A stretch of DNA of 36,370 nt. Source: Bacteroidales bacterium. Its GTDB lineage: Bacteria; Bacteroidota; Bacteroidia; Bacteroidales; PUMT01. Positions 28,765 to 36,370 of this stretch are shown in pieces. The DNA lies in contig SLMM01000105.1 of the NCBI GenBank assembly GCA_007133565.1, positions 1-36,370 of the forward strand, written 5' to 3'. Both the position numbers and the translations under genes were made by a program. The first letter of the stretch is position 1, and every line of letters begins with the position of its first letter. A model generated the notes under the pieces. The model did not search any database, was not told the DNA's origin, and saw only the letters and a list, made by a program, of their open reading frames with translations.

Positions 28765-29400
28765 CTATTTCCGGTTACTTAACATATTATCCAGGACATC
28801 GACTGAGCTCTCGGCAAGCAGTAATACCGAAGCGTTCATAATATCGTATGTGTTCAGTTCCGGTGCTGTAATGATCTTAGCTCCCGGCAGATTTCTGGAT
28901 GACAGGTATATATTATTATTCTGCTCGTTCAGCACAAGAAGTGTTTTTTCACTGTTTACCTTGAGGTTGCTGAGAAACTCGGCATAATCCTTCGTACGGG
29001 GCGCTTCCAGGTTAAAATCCTCAACCACCCGTATCTTGTCGGCTTTGGCTTTGTATGAAAGAGCTGACAGCCTGGCCAGTTTCTTAACCTTCTTGTTCAG
29101 CTTGAAGCTGTAATCACGGGGCCGGGGCCCAAATGTCCGTCCCCCGCCTCTGAATATGGGGCTCTTGATGTCTCCGGCACGGGCTGTACCTGTACCTTTC
29201 TGTCTCTTGATCTTTTTAGTGCTCCCGACAACCTCCGAACGCTCCTTGGTCTTGTGTGTACCCTGCCTTTTATTTGCAAGGTACTGTTTAACGTCAAGAT
29301 AGATGGCATGGTCGTTCGGTTTAACCCCGAAAATACTTTCATTGAGGCTTACATTCCTGCCGGTCTCTTCACCTTTGATATTATAAACTGCTAACTCCAT
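28765..29400 (-). CDS. rplD: 50S ribosomal protein L4
   Basis: Tunnel constriction protein opposite L22; in E. coli it also represses the S10 operon. 211 residues. The extended loop carries [19 protein letters not shown] and [20 protein letters not shown], followed by a Rossmann-like C-terminal half ([21 protein letters not shown]). It starts 1 bp after rplC ends. rpsJ has no long leader upstream, so an E. coli-type L4-controlled S10 leader is not evident. Confidence 0.97.
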   Translation of the reverse strand: MELAVYNIKGEETGRNVSLNESIFGVKPNDHAIYLDVKQYLANKRQGTHKTKERSEVVGSTKKIKRQKGTGTARAGDIKSPIFRGGGRTFGPRPRDYSFKLNKKVKKLARLSALSYKAKADKIRVVEDFNLEAPRTKDYAEFLSNLKVNSEKTLLVLNEQNNNIYLSSRNLPGAKIITAPELNTYDIMNASVLLLAESSVDVLDNMLSNRK

Positions 29401-29401
29401 C

Positions 29402-30019
29402 TTATTGCTGAATAATTAAATATGAACCTTTCGCACCCGGAACTGATCCTTTGACCAGCAGAAGATTGCTTTCGGGTATTATCTTAACCACCCTCAGAGA
29501 TATCATCATAACATTTTCACCGCCCATCCGGCCTCCCATCCTCATACCCTTGAATACGCGCGAAGGATAGGATGAACTGCCGATTGAACCCGGTGCACGC
29601 ATCCGGTTATGCTGTCCGTGAGAAGCCTGTCCCACTCCCGCAAAACCGTGCCTCTTAACCACGCCCTGGAAACCCTTGCCTTTTGATAACCCGGTAATAT
29701 CGAGCCAGGTGTCGTTCTTCAGCAGGTCAACTGTAATTACATCTCCCAGTTCAACCTTTTGGGTAAAGTCGTAAAATTCGTGCAGTTTCTTTTTAGGGGT
29801 GGTTTTTGCCTTCCTGAAGTGCCCCAGCATGGGTTTATTGCATGATTTTTCCCTCTTCTCATCAAAGGCGAGCTGAACAGACTCGTAGCCGTCCTTATCC
29901 TTTGTCTTGACCTGTGTAACAACACAGGGGCCGGCCTCGATAACGGTACAGGGGACATTCCTCCCCTCATCATCAAAAACCGAAGTCATTCCTATCTTTT
30001 TTCCAATTAATCCGGACAT
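29402..30019 (-). CDS. rplC: 50S ribosomal protein L3
   Basis: Assembly-initiating protein whose long loop reaches the peptidyl transferase centre. 205 residues: [19 protein letters not shown] start, [20 protein letters not shown] in the loop entry, and the glycine-rich [18 protein letters not shown] segment that contains the Gln methylation region. 21 bp after rpsJ. Confidence 0.97.
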   Translation of the reverse strand: MSGLIGKKIGMTSVFDDEGRNVPCTVIEAGPCVVTQVKTKDKDGYESVQLAFDEKREKSCNKPMLGHFRKAKTTPKKKLHEFYDFTQKVELGDVITVDLLKNDTWLDITGLSKGKGFQGVVKRHGFAGVGQASHGQHNRMRAPGSIGSSSYPSRVFKGMRMGGRMGGENVMMISLRVVKIIPESNLLLVKGSVPGAKGSYLIIQQ

Positions 30020-30040
30020 CTTATTTCTGTTTACAAAAAA

Positions 30041-30346
30041 TTACACTTTAATTTCAACCTCAACTCCGCTGGGTAATTCCAGTTTCATCAGTGCATCTAT
30101 TGTTTTGGGCGTTGAACTGTAAATATCAAGCAGACGCTTGTATGAACTCAGCTCAAACTGTTCCCTTGCTTTCTTGTTAACAAACGGTGAGCGTAAAACC
30201 GTGAATATCCTCTTATGGGTAGGCAGCGGAATTGGCCCGCTCACGATTGCTCCGGTCGTTTTTACGGTCTTTACGATCTTTTCGGTCGACTTGTCCACCA
30301 GGTTGTGATCGTATGATTTCAGTTTTATTCTTATCTTCTGGCTCAT
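30041..30346 (-). CDS. rpsJ: 30S ribosomal protein S10
   Basis: Head protein of the 30S subunit; in other bacteria also the NusE antitermination factor that pairs with NusB/NusG. 101 residues: [20 protein letters not shown], the [20 protein letters not shown] loop and [11 protein letters not shown] at the end. 12 bp after fusA with no tuf in between, so the str and S10 groups are merged. Confidence 0.97.
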   Translation of the reverse strand: MSQKIRIKLKSYDHNLVDKSTEKIVKTVKTTGAIVSGPIPLPTHKRIFTVLRSPFVNKKAREQFELSSYKRLLDIYSSTPKTIDALMKLELPSGVEVEIKV

Positions 30347-30358
30347 TTTATTTGTTGG

Positions 30359-32479
30359 TTATGCTGATTCCTTTCGCCCGGTTGCACTTTCAAGTATTTT
30401 TTTTGATATATCGTCACTAACCCTTTCGTAGTGTGAAAATTCCATTGTTGATGTAGCCCTGCCCGAGGTAAGTGTGCGCAAAACGGTTACGTAACCAAAC
30501 TGCTCGGCCAGCGGGACCTTCGCGCGGATTATCCTTGCGCCTGCCTTTCCTTCCATCTTTTCCACATGCCCCCTCCTTTTATTGAAATCGGATATCACAT
30601 CACCCATATACTCCTCGGGTGTAACGACCTCGACCTTCATTATGGGCTCAAGCAGCACAGGCCTTGTTTTCGGCAGGGCATGCCTGAATGCCTGCTTTGC
30701 AGCTATCTCGAATGAGAGGCTGTCAGAATCGACACCGTGGAACGATCCGTCGAGCAGCTCGACTTTAAGGTTTTCAACCGGGTACCCTGCAAGCACCCCG
30801 TTCTGCATTGCCTCCCTGAAACCTTTCTGGACCGAAGGGATAAACTCTTTCGGTATGTTTCCGCCCTTCACCTCATCAATGAACTGAAGTCCGCTATGCC
30901 CCTCATCGGCCGGTGATATTCTTACTATTATATCTGCAAATTTACCTCTGCCTCCGGTCTGTTTCCTGAACACCTCCCTGTGCTCAACAGCCACCGTAAT
31001 GGCTTCCTTGTATGCCACCTGTGGGGGTCCCTGGTTGCATTCGACCTTGAACTCGCGTTTAAGCCTGTCAACCAGAATTTCCAGGTGCAATTCCCCCATG
31101 CCGTTGATCAGGGTCTGCCCGGACTGGTCGTCGTATTTTACCTTGAATGTGGGGTCCTCTTCCGCAAGCTTGTTCAGCGCTACTCCAAGCTTGTCCATAT
31201 CCGCTTGTGTTTTAGGCTCTATTGCAACACCAATAACAGGCTCGGGAAAATTGATCGATTCCAGCAGAATTGGTTTCTTTTCATCACAAAGGGTGTCGCC
31301 GGTACGCAGATCCTTGAAACCCACTGCAGCGCAGATATCACCCGCCTCAATAACATCCTTGGGGTTCTGCTTGTTGGCATGCATCTGGTACAGCCTGTTT
31401 ATCCTCTCCTTCCTGCCTGTTCGTACATTAAGCACATTGCTTCCGGCCTGGACCTTACCGCTGTAAACCCTCAGAAAAGCAAGACGCCCGACAAAAGGGT
31501 CGGTGGCGATCTTGAAAGCAAGGGCAGCCAATGGCTCGGTATTGTCGGGCCTTCTTTCAACCGTCTCGTCGTTGCGGGGATTGATTCCCTTAACGGCATC
31601 GATATCAAGGGGCGACGGCAGGAAAGATACAATTGCGTCAAGAAGCCGTTGAATACCCTTATTTTTGAATGCAGCCCCGCACATTACCGGTACGATGCTC
31701 ATGCTGATTGCAGCTTTCCTGATGGCTGCAATCAACTGCTCGTTGGTAATGGATTCGGGGTTTTCAAGGAATTGTTCAAGTATTGTATCGTCGGCGTCGG
31801 CAACAGATTCTATCAGCCTTCCTCTCCATTCATGTGCCTCTTCTGCCAGTTCGCCGGGTATATCGGTCAGATCGTAGGTAACCCCGAGTTTATCTTCGTG
31901 CCATATCACCGCTTTCATACTGATAAGGTCGACGACTCCCCTGAAGTTTTCTTCACTGCCAATAGGGATCTGAAGCGGAACCGGGTTGGCCCCCAGCTTC
32001 TCATGTATCTGCGAAACAACCGTTAAAAAATCGGCGCCCGAACGATCCATTTTATTCACAAATGCGATACGCGGCACCTTGTACCTGTCCGCCTGCCTCC
32101 ATACGGTCTCGGACTGGGGTTCCACGCCTCCAACCGCACAGAAGACGGCGACTGCGCCATCAAGCACCCGGAGCGACCTTTCAACCTCTACGGTAAAATC
32201 GACATGGCCAGGTGTATCTATTATATTTATCTTGAAATCTTCATTATTATATTTCCAGAAGGCGGTGGTTGCCGCGGAGGAAATGGTAATACCGCGCTCC
32301 TGCTCCTGGACCATCCAATCCATTGTCGCAGCGCCGTCATGTACCTCCCCCATACGGTGAGTTATCCCTGTATAGAACAGGATCCTCTCCGTTGTGGTGG
32401 TCTTGCCGGCATCAATGTGCGCCATGATGCCGATGTTCCGCGTGTATTTTAGGTTTTTTACCATTATATTATTATACAA
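30359..32479 (-). CDS. fusA: Elongation factor G
   Basis: Translocase GTPase moving tRNAs and mRNA after peptide transfer, also active with RRF in recycling. About 706 residues with all five domains. GTPase motifs: P-loop [13 protein letters not shown], switch I with [17 protein letters not shown] and NKMD. Domain IV shows [17 protein letters not shown] and the tip [12 protein letters not shown] region; domain V ends [20 protein letters not shown]. The Met six codons in (32464, [14 protein letters not shown]) fits the family start better than the first ATG. It is the canonical factor at the str locus; other Bacteroidota also have a divergent EF-G2 elsewhere. Confidence 0.97.
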   Translation of the reverse strand: MYNNIMVKNLKYTRNIGIMAHIDAGKTTTTERILFYTGITHRMGEVHDGAATMDWMVQEQERGITISSAATTAFWKYNNEDFKINIIDTPGHVDFTVEVERSLRVLDGAVAVFCAVGGVEPQSETVWRQADRYKVPRIAFVNKMDRSGADFLTVVSQIHEKLGANPVPLQIPIGSEENFRGVVDLISMKAVIWHEDKLGVTYDLTDIPGELAEEAHEWRGRLIESVADADDTILEQFLENPESITNEQLIAAIRKAAISMSIVPVMCGAAFKNKGIQRLLDAIVSFLPSPLDIDAVKGINPRNDETVERRPDNTEPLAALAFKIATDPFVGRLAFLRVYSGKVQAGSNVLNVRTGRKERINRLYQMHANKQNPKDVIEAGDICAAVGFKDLRTGDTLCDEKKPILLESINFPEPVIGVAIEPKTQADMDKLGVALNKLAEEDPTFKVKYDDQSGQTLINGMGELHLEILVDRLKREFKVECNQGPPQVAYKEAITVAVEHREVFRKQTGGRGKFADIIVRISPADEGHSGLQFIDEVKGGNIPKEFIPSVQKGFREAMQNGVLAGYPVENLKVELLDGSFHGVDSDSLSFEIAAKQAFRHALPKTRPVLLEPIMKVEVVTPEEYMGDVISDFNKRRGHVEKMEGKAGARIIRAKVPLAEQFGYVTVLRTLTSGRATSTMEFSHYERVSDDISKKILESATGRKESA

Positions 32480-32506
32480 CCAATGTTTTCCGCTAATCTT
32501 CCCATG

Positions 32507-32983
32507 TTAAAACCTGAAATGGGCAAAAGCCTTGTTCGCCTCGGCCATCCTGTGCATATCCTCTTTCCTTTTGAAAGCGCCGCCCTCCTCATTGAATGCT
32601 GCTACAATCTCAGCCGCCAGTTTGTCGGCCATGGTTTTTCCGGCACGTTTGCGTGAAAAAAGGATCATATTCTTCATGCTGATGGAAACCTTTCTTTCCG
32701 GCCTGACCTCCTGCGGCACCTGGAAAGTGGCCCCGCCAACCCTGCGGCTCTTCACCTCTACCATGGGAGTTATGTTCTCCAGTGCTTTTTTCCAGACCTC
32801 CAGAGGGGTCTTGCCCGATTCCTTTGTCTTTTTCTCAACAATATCAAGGGCATCGTAGAAGATATTGAAAGAAAGGCTCTTTTTGCCCTGGTACATCATA
32901 TTGTTCACAAACCGGGTCACCTCTATATCTGCATACTTAGGATCCGGGAGCAGGATTCTCTTTTTTGGTTTCGACTTTCTCAT
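32507..32983 (-). CDS. rpsG: 30S ribosomal protein S7
   Basis: Nucleates assembly of the 16S rRNA 3' domain and lies near the E-site tRNA exit; in E. coli it controls its own operon. 158 residues: [40 protein letters not shown] and the C-terminal [18 protein letters not shown]-type segment (here [17 protein letters not shown]). 20 bp after rpsL, too short for the E. coli S7 regulatory structure. Confidence 0.97.
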   Translation of the reverse strand: MRKSKPKKRILLPDPKYADIEVTRFVNNMMYQGKKSLSFNIFYDALDIVEKKTKESGKTPLEVWKKALENITPMVEVKSRRVGGATFQVPQEVRPERKVSISMKNMILFSRKRAGKTMADKLAAEIVAAFNEEGGAFKRKEDMHRMAEANKAFAHFRF

Positions 32984-33003
32984 CTGCTTATGCTGATTTT
33001 ATT

Positions 33004-33384
33004 TTATTTTTTAACCTTGGGCCTTTTTGTGCCGTATTTTGATCTCCTCTGCGTACGCCCCTCAACTCCTGATGTGTCCAGCGCTCCTCTAACCAGGTGA
33101 TACCTCACTCCGGGCAGGTCCTTTACCCTGCCGCCCCTTATGAGGACTATCGAGTGTTCCTGAAGGTTGTGCCCTTCTCCGGGAATATAGGAGTTAACCT
33201 CCTTGCCGTTGGTCAGCCTTACCCTTGCCACCTTTCTCATGGCCGAATTGGGCTTTTTTGGTGTTGTGGTGTATACACGTACACAAACGCCCCTTCTTTG
33301 AGGGCATGCATCAAGTGCAGGAGCCTTCTTCTTCTCGGTAAGCCTGGTCCTTCCTTTTCTTACTAACTGCTGAATTGTAGGCAT
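33004..33384 (-). CDS. rpsL: 30S ribosomal protein S12
   Basis: Decoding-centre protein and streptomycin resistance locus. 126 residues: [15 protein letters not shown] start, [26 protein letters not shown] with Lys43 and Lys44 unchanged at the classical resistance positions, and [13 protein letters not shown], which contains the Asp that is methylthiolated in many bacteria. As the first gene of the supercluster it is preceded by a 408-bp spacer with two promoters. No Shine-Dalgarno sequence precedes the ATG. Confidence 0.98.
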   Translation of the reverse strand: MPTIQQLVRKGRTRLTEKKKAPALDACPQRRGVCVRVYTTTPKKPNSAMRKVARVRLTNGKEVNSYIPGEGHNLQEHSIVLIRGGRVKDLPGVRYHLVRGALDTSGVEGRTQRRSKYGTKRPKVKK

Positions 33385-33429
33385 AAAGATCTATTCAAAT
33401 ATTTATAAACATTTTATTTAACGGGTGTG

Positions 33430-33458
33430 CAAAGGTATACTTTTTTTTGCAAAAACAA
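33430..33458 (-). promoter_or_regulatory. Proximal promoter of the ribosomal supercluster
   Basis: On the minus strand a TTG (33456-33458) is separated by 18 bp from TACCTTTG (33430-33437), an exact TAnnTTTG -7 element followed by CAC. Expected start near 33422, giving a short ~38-nt leader before rpsL. Confidence 0.65.
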
Positions 33459-33581
33459 GAATCATCACTCAATATTTTCCTTTGCCAACCGCGCTGTCAC
33501 TGCCAGGCGGCCGTTTAACCTGCAAAATCACCCGGCCGTCTCCATCTCCGTCCGGGCAGATTTTTTCCCGGGCCACACACC

Positions 33582-33608
33582 TGCCGGCTCATTTTGTTAA
33601 CTCCGGCA
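33582..33608. repeat. Inverted repeat inside the GC-rich part of the rpsL leader
   Basis: TGCCGG (33582-33587) and CCGGCA (33603-33608) can pair around a 15-nt A/T-rich loop. A second pair, CCCGG (33531-33535) with CCGGG (33552-33556), lies next to it. No U tract follows on the minus strand. Function unknown; could be part of a leader fold. Confidence 0.4.
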
Positions 33609-33729
33609 AAAAAGTTGCGATACCTGTTTATTGTCCTATATAATATTATATATATGACATGAACAGGTTTTTTCAGGTACTCATGAAATCTAAAATGGAA
33701 TAACCCTTTATAACAGAAACTGTTTGAGG

Positions 33730-33753
33730 GGATGTACCTTAGGTACTACATCC
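33730..33753. repeat. Inverted repeat just downstream of the distal promoter
   Basis: GGATGTA (33730-33736) pairs with TACATCC (33747-33753), and inside it GTACCT and AGGTAC form a second near-palindrome. It would lie about 10 nt after the predicted distal start site. No U tract follows, so it may be an operator or a 5' hairpin protecting the RNA rather than a GH3 terminator. Confidence 0.45.
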
Positions 33754-33766
33754 TTCATAAGGAGTG

Positions 33767-33797
33767 CAAAGTTAAAAAAAAAGATAATCCGGTCAAA
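33767..33797 (-). promoter_or_regulatory. Distal promoter upstream of rpsL, overlapping the GH3 stop region
   Basis: On the minus strand TTTG (33794-33797), a 19-bp spacer and TAACTTTG (33767-33774) form a near-ideal Bacteroidota promoter, again followed by CAC. Start expected near 33760, about 375 nt before the rpsL ATG. The -33 element lies in the last codons of the GH3 gene. Confidence 0.6.
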
Positions 33798-36165
33798 AAT
33801 TCAGGGAAAAAAGAGGCTGTTTTCTGCCGTACACCGAAGTTCTTTCATCGCTTATCGGTCCGTTCCAATCCATTCCGAAAGCAAAATCGTAGCAGTTACC
33901 CTCGCTGTCGCAGTACACCTCCATGTCATGTGGCACATCTTCATACTGCTCCTCCACAGTGCGCATATTGGCGGGCATCTGCACAGGAAGCAAGCCCTGC
34001 GGCTCAAACTTCCCCGAAAGGATCTCCATCAAAGCCTGATCCTGAACACCGAAATGCACGATAATGGCATCGGCAAGCGGCTCAATTTCACTTAAAACGG
34101 TCGGGGTTGACATATTGATAACCACAATCAGGGGCCGGTCACCCATCTTTTCGCGGGTGAGCCTGACAAGGTCCAGATCGGTGGTATTGCTCACCGTAAC
34201 ACTTTTGCCCCTGTAGGAACGGTTCGTAAAGTCCTCAAACGGACCTCCCCCGGCAATGCTCACCTCCCGTGCATCTGTTGCCGTATATTCGCCATACTTC
34301 AAACTTATCGGCATGTAACCTGTGCCCCCCGACATAAGGTCATCCCTGCTGTAGCCGGTCCCCCTGTCAGGGCTGTCAATAAAAACGAAAGCATAATCAG
34401 CCCGGGCAGCTTCTGAAGCAAGGTTGAAATACCTGCCGGCAATCCTCTTGTTCACAGGCGGTTCGTATCTTTCGGGCGTAGCCATGCCGAACCAGTTCAT
34501 TCGCTCAGGGATGAACCGTTCGGGAATATAGACATTTGCTCCGCCACCGGCAGGAAGAACGTTGTCGTAATTTTTCAGCATCACCACCGATTTAAGCTGC
34601 GCCTCATAGCCTGCTTTCATAAATTCCGGGTTGCCAACCGTTTGCCTTGTCTCTTGCGGATCAACATATGGATTTTCAAACAGGCCTGTACGGAAAATGT
34701 TCATCAACAGCCTTTTTGCAGACTTTTCAAAACGGCGGCGCATGAAATCCTCACCATGCCGTGAAACACCCATAAGGTAGGCTTCGATAACGGGACCGGC
34801 ATCGTTGTTGCCCCCGAACTGGTCCACTCCGGCCATTATCGCCTTGTAATGCCTCTCTGCCTCAGACAGCTGTTCAACACCCCATCCTGCATTGCCGAAC
34901 TGGTCAACGGACTGGGGAGTACGTGTCACTCCCCAGTCCGTGCAGACCACACCTTTATATCCGTATCTCTCTCTAAGCAGCCCGGTAATTATATATTTGC
35001 TGAAGGCGTTGCCTACATTCTCATTGTTCACGGTATCCTGCTGCCACGATATTGTATAGTATGGCATCACGGCAGATGCTTCCCTTGTACCCCCTTCCAG
35101 CCTGAAAGCCCCTTCAACGAAAGGCCTGAGCTGCTCTTCGAAATTGTTGCCCGGATAGACTGCATATTTGCCGAAACCAAAATGGGCATCCCTGCCACCC
35201 TCACCGGTGCCTCCTCCCGGCCAGTGCTTCACCATGGCATTCACGCTTTCCCTGCCCCAGCCATCGGAGCTGTCGGTGACGGTGGACTGGAAGCCGTCAA
35301 TATATGCCCTGATCATATCTGTAACAAGAAGGGGGTCCTCTCCGAATGTCCCTCTCACCCGGCTCCAGCGGGGATCAGTGGCCAGGTCGGCCATCGGCGA
35401 AAGAGCTGTTGTTAGTCCGAGAGCCCTGTACTCTGCCGATGCAATTCTGCCGAACTGATAAACCAGATCGGGATCGAAGGTCGCCGCCAACCCCAGGGCA
35501 CCGGGCCACATGGATATTTCACCACCGGCACCCGCATCATATTCTGCACTTGCAACTATGCCATGCCGTGGATCTGAGCTGTTGTTGGCGGGGATCCCTT
35601 TGCCTGCACCCTCAACAAATGCCTGCACCCTGTTGTTCCAGCGGGCAGCAGTTTCAGGGCTCTCAACAGATGTTACAAGAATATGCCTCAGGTTGTCATA
35701 CTTCAGAAAATTCTTCTGCTGATCAGACAGCTCCCATGGATCTGCACCGCTCTCACCAAAAACGGCACCCCCGTATGTGTTTACTGCAAACCTTGATGAA
35801 CGGGCCGGAACGGACTGGTGGGCGCTGTAAAGCATCAGTCCCGCGATCTCCTGGATACTCAGCCTGGAGGCAAGGTCCTTTGCCCTCACTTCGGGCGAAA
35901 GCCGCCAGTCCTCATATTTGTCAAGCTTCCCGTTCCCGTTCAGATCCTTGAAGGCGAACCCCCTGTCGGTTATTATCTCCACACCCGACAGCGGTGAATA
36001 GGCAATGTCGGCACCTCCCCTGTTCGTCACAAGGATAAAATCGCCCCTGTCGTGTTCCTCCCACAACTGGTCATAGGCGCAGGAGGATGCAAGAGCCAGT
36101 GCCAGCAAGGCAGCGACTGTAAAAACCGTCAGCCTGGATACAGATACCTGCATATATAATATCAC
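33793..36165 (-). CDS. Family 3 glycoside hydrolase lipoprotein (beta-glucosidase-like)
   Basis: Predicted surface or periplasmic exo-glycosidase cleaving beta-linked glucosides or related sugars. A lipoprotein signal (hydrophobic 12-27, lipobox ending at Cys29) is followed by acidic residues. An EF-hand-like loop, DLNGNGKLDKYE (74-85), with Asp/Asn/Glu at calcium-ligand positions, precedes the GH3 N-terminal barrel (about 90-440). In the barrel, SSDPRHG (196-202), VKHWPGG (312-318) and the nucleophile region VVCTDWGV with Asp410 are visible. The alpha/beta C-terminal domain runs from about 520 to 760 (VVMLKNYDNVLP; PLIVVINMSTPTVL). 790 residues is normal for the family. The second ATG, four codons in (M5), could be the start. 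It has its own promoter and no neighbouring SusC/SusD genes in the window. Exact substrate is unknown. Confidence 0.92.
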   Translation of the reverse strand: MILYMQVSVSRLTVFTVAALLALALASSCAYDQLWEEHDRGDFILVTNRGGADIAYSPLSGVEIITDRGFAFKDLNGNGKLDKYEDWRLSPEVRAKDLASRLSIQEIAGLMLYSAHQSVPARSSRFAVNTYGGAVFGESGADPWELSDQQKNFLKYDNLRHILVTSVESPETAARWNNRVQAFVEGAGKGIPANNSSDPRHGIVASAEYDAGAGGEISMWPGALGLAATFDPDLVYQFGRIASAEYRALGLTTALSPMADLATDPRWSRVRGTFGEDPLLVTDMIRAYIDGFQSTVTDSSDGWGRESVNAMVKHWPGGGTGEGGRDAHFGFGKYAVYPGNNFEEQLRPFVEGAFRLEGGTREASAVMPYYTISWQQDTVNNENVGNAFSKYIITGLLRERYGYKGVVCTDWGVTRTPQSVDQFGNAGWGVEQLSEAERHYKAIMAGVDQFGGNNDAGPVIEAYLMGVSRHGEDFMRRRFEKSAKRLLMNIFRTGLFENPYVDPQETRQTVGNPEFMKAGYEAQLKSVVMLKNYDNVLPAGGGANVYIPERFIPERMNWFGMATPERYEPPVNKRIAGRYFNLASEAARADYAFVFIDSPDRGTGYSRDDLMSGGTGYMPISLKYGEYTATDAREVSIAGGGPFEDFTNRSYRGKSVTVSNTTDLDLVRLTREKMGDRPLIVVINMSTPTVLSEIEPLADAIIVHFGVQDQALMEILSGKFEPQGLLPVQMPANMRTVEEQYEDVPHDMEVYCDSEGNCYDFAFGMDWNGPISDERTSVYGRKQPLFSLNF

Positions 36166-36218
36166 TTTCGGTACAGATTAAAAATGTCCCAATCAGGAAC
36201 CTTGAAAAAAGTTAACAA

Positions 36219-36252
36219 CAAAAATACCAAATATGGGCATTCGGGGTGCAAA
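36219..36252 (-). promoter_or_regulatory. Promoter of the GH3 lipoprotein gene
   Basis: On the minus strand TTTG (36249-36252), a 22-bp spacer and TATTTTTG (36219-36226) match the Bacteroidota pattern. Start near 36210, leader of about 45 nt. A TTAACA hexamer lies directly downstream of the -7 element. Confidence 0.5.
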
Positions 36253-36254
36253 GC

Positions 36255-36296
36255 TTAACAATACTTAACATATCCCCATTAAAGACATATTGTTAA
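36255..36296. repeat. TTAACA repeats between the divergent promoters
   Basis: TTAACAAT (36255-36262) and ATTGTTAA (36289-36296) form an 8-bp inverted repeat, and TTAACAT at 36265 repeats the left arm directly at a 10-bp step. The arrangement suggests an operator for a dimeric or tandem-binding regulator. The motif resembles, but does not match in spacing, the array before the phosphate transporter gene. Confidence 0.35.
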
Positions 36297-36303
36297 CCGA
36301 TAA

Positions 36304-36334
36304 TTGAATCTTGCATAAAAATTTATTACTTTTG
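36304..36334 (+). promoter_or_regulatory. Promoter reading out of the window to the right
   Basis: TTG (36304-36306), a 20-bp spacer and TACTTTTG (36327-36334) match the Bacteroidota consensus. Its gene would start beyond base 36370. Confidence 0.45.
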
Positions 36335-36370
36335 GTGTCCGATTAAAACCTTTTTATTCTTTTTGCATTA

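Larger units (their letters stand above)
33385..33792. other. Long spacer upstream of rpsL with promoters and a GC-rich island
   Basis: 408-bp spacer between the GH3 gene and rpsL, both on the minus strand. It holds a distal promoter (33767-33797), an inverted repeat (33730-33753), an A/T-only stretch (33637-33654), a G+C-rich segment (33481-33600; 70 of 120 bases G or C by my count) with several complementary blocks, and a proximal promoter (33430-33458). No convincing protein gene. It may encode a structured leader RNA or hold a small RNA gene. Confidence 0.6.
36166..36370. other. Divergent promoter region at the right edge
   Basis: A/T-rich spacer upstream of the GH3 gene and, presumably, of a plus-strand gene beyond the window. 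It contains a promoter for each direction and four TTAACA-type hexamers (36212, 36255 and 36265 on plus; one inverted at 36291). No coding region seen. Confidence 0.55.

Noticed and set aside
30980-32026. Long plus-strand frame of 348 codons opposite fusA
   Set aside because: EF-G on the minus strand has all family motifs; the opposite frame has no recognisable domain.
33515-33592. Minus-strand 25-codon frame (starts MSRQVCGPGKN) in the rpsL leader
   Set aside because: Short, Arg/Gly-rich because of the G+C-rich island, with no family resemblance; could be checked by ribosome profiling but is not supported here.
33425-33643. Plus-strand 72-codon frame in the rpsL upstream spacer
   Set aside because: No homology recognised, no promoter or sensible start context, and it runs against two good minus-strand promoters.
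33708-33758. Minus-strand 16-codon frame starting almost at the predicted distal start site
   Set aside because: A leaderless mini-peptide is conceivable, but the codons coincide with the inverted repeat and the frame is too short to judge.
33774-33782. Run of nine T (minus strand) after the GH3 gene as a terminator
   Set aside because: No stable stem precedes it; the run lies inside the spacer of the distal promoter.

Overview
The window comes from a bacterium of the phylum Bacteroidota, probably order Bacteroidales or a close relative. Four things point there. Several spacers carry the Bacteroidota sigma-factor -7 element (TAnnTTTG). The gene starts I inspected mostly lack a Shine-Dalgarno sequence and have A/T-rich leaders. 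The ribosomal proteins L36, S14 and S4 are all of the zinc-free type. A two-component-regulator propeller protein is fused to a SpoIIE phosphatase, an architecture typical of the phylum.

Layout, left to right. Bases 2-2398 (+) are the 3' part of an FtsX/MacB-type ABC permease cut by the left edge. Bases 2606-3760 (+) encode a Na+/phosphate cotransporter preceded by an 11-bp-periodic TTAACAT array that resembles a Pho box. Bases 3858-6965 (-) hold ettA and hisS, both tied to translation. Bases 7140-8897 (+) encode a membrane hybrid histidine kinase whose ATP-binding domain looks degenerate. It converges, with only 12 bp between stop codons, on a 1140-residue propeller/SpoIIE phosphatase (8910-12332, -). 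Then come a mitochondrial-type citrate synthase (12442-13746, -) and enolase (13922-15211, -), each with its own intrinsic terminator.

From 33384 down to 15309 (-) lies one unbroken ribosomal protein supercluster. It fuses the str, S10, spc and alpha groups into 33 genes from rpsL to rplQ, including fusA, secY, map, infA and rpoA; tuf is absent from its usual place after fusA. Spacers are mostly 0-40 bp. The largest internal spacer (93 bp, rpmJ to rpsM) contains a GC-rich hairpin at the junction where enteric bacteria place the S4-controlled alpha leader. rplQ carries a long acidic, Ala/Glu/Lys-rich tail encoded by 30-bp tandem repeats and is followed by a hairpin terminator before enolase. 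Upstream of rpsL, a 408-bp spacer holds two good Bacteroidota promoters and a GC-rich potentially structured segment.

At the right end, a family 3 glycoside hydrolase lipoprotein (33793-36165, -) has its own promoter. A divergent promoter points out of the window at about 36304-36334.

The core of the window is housekeeping (translation, secretion, glycolysis and TCA entry). The less ordinary parts are the regulatory spacers, the degenerate kinase with its propeller-phosphatase neighbour, the L17 tail and the eukaryote-like citrate synthase. I found no tRNA, rRNA, CRISPR array, insertion sequence, prophage or clearly new multi-gene system.
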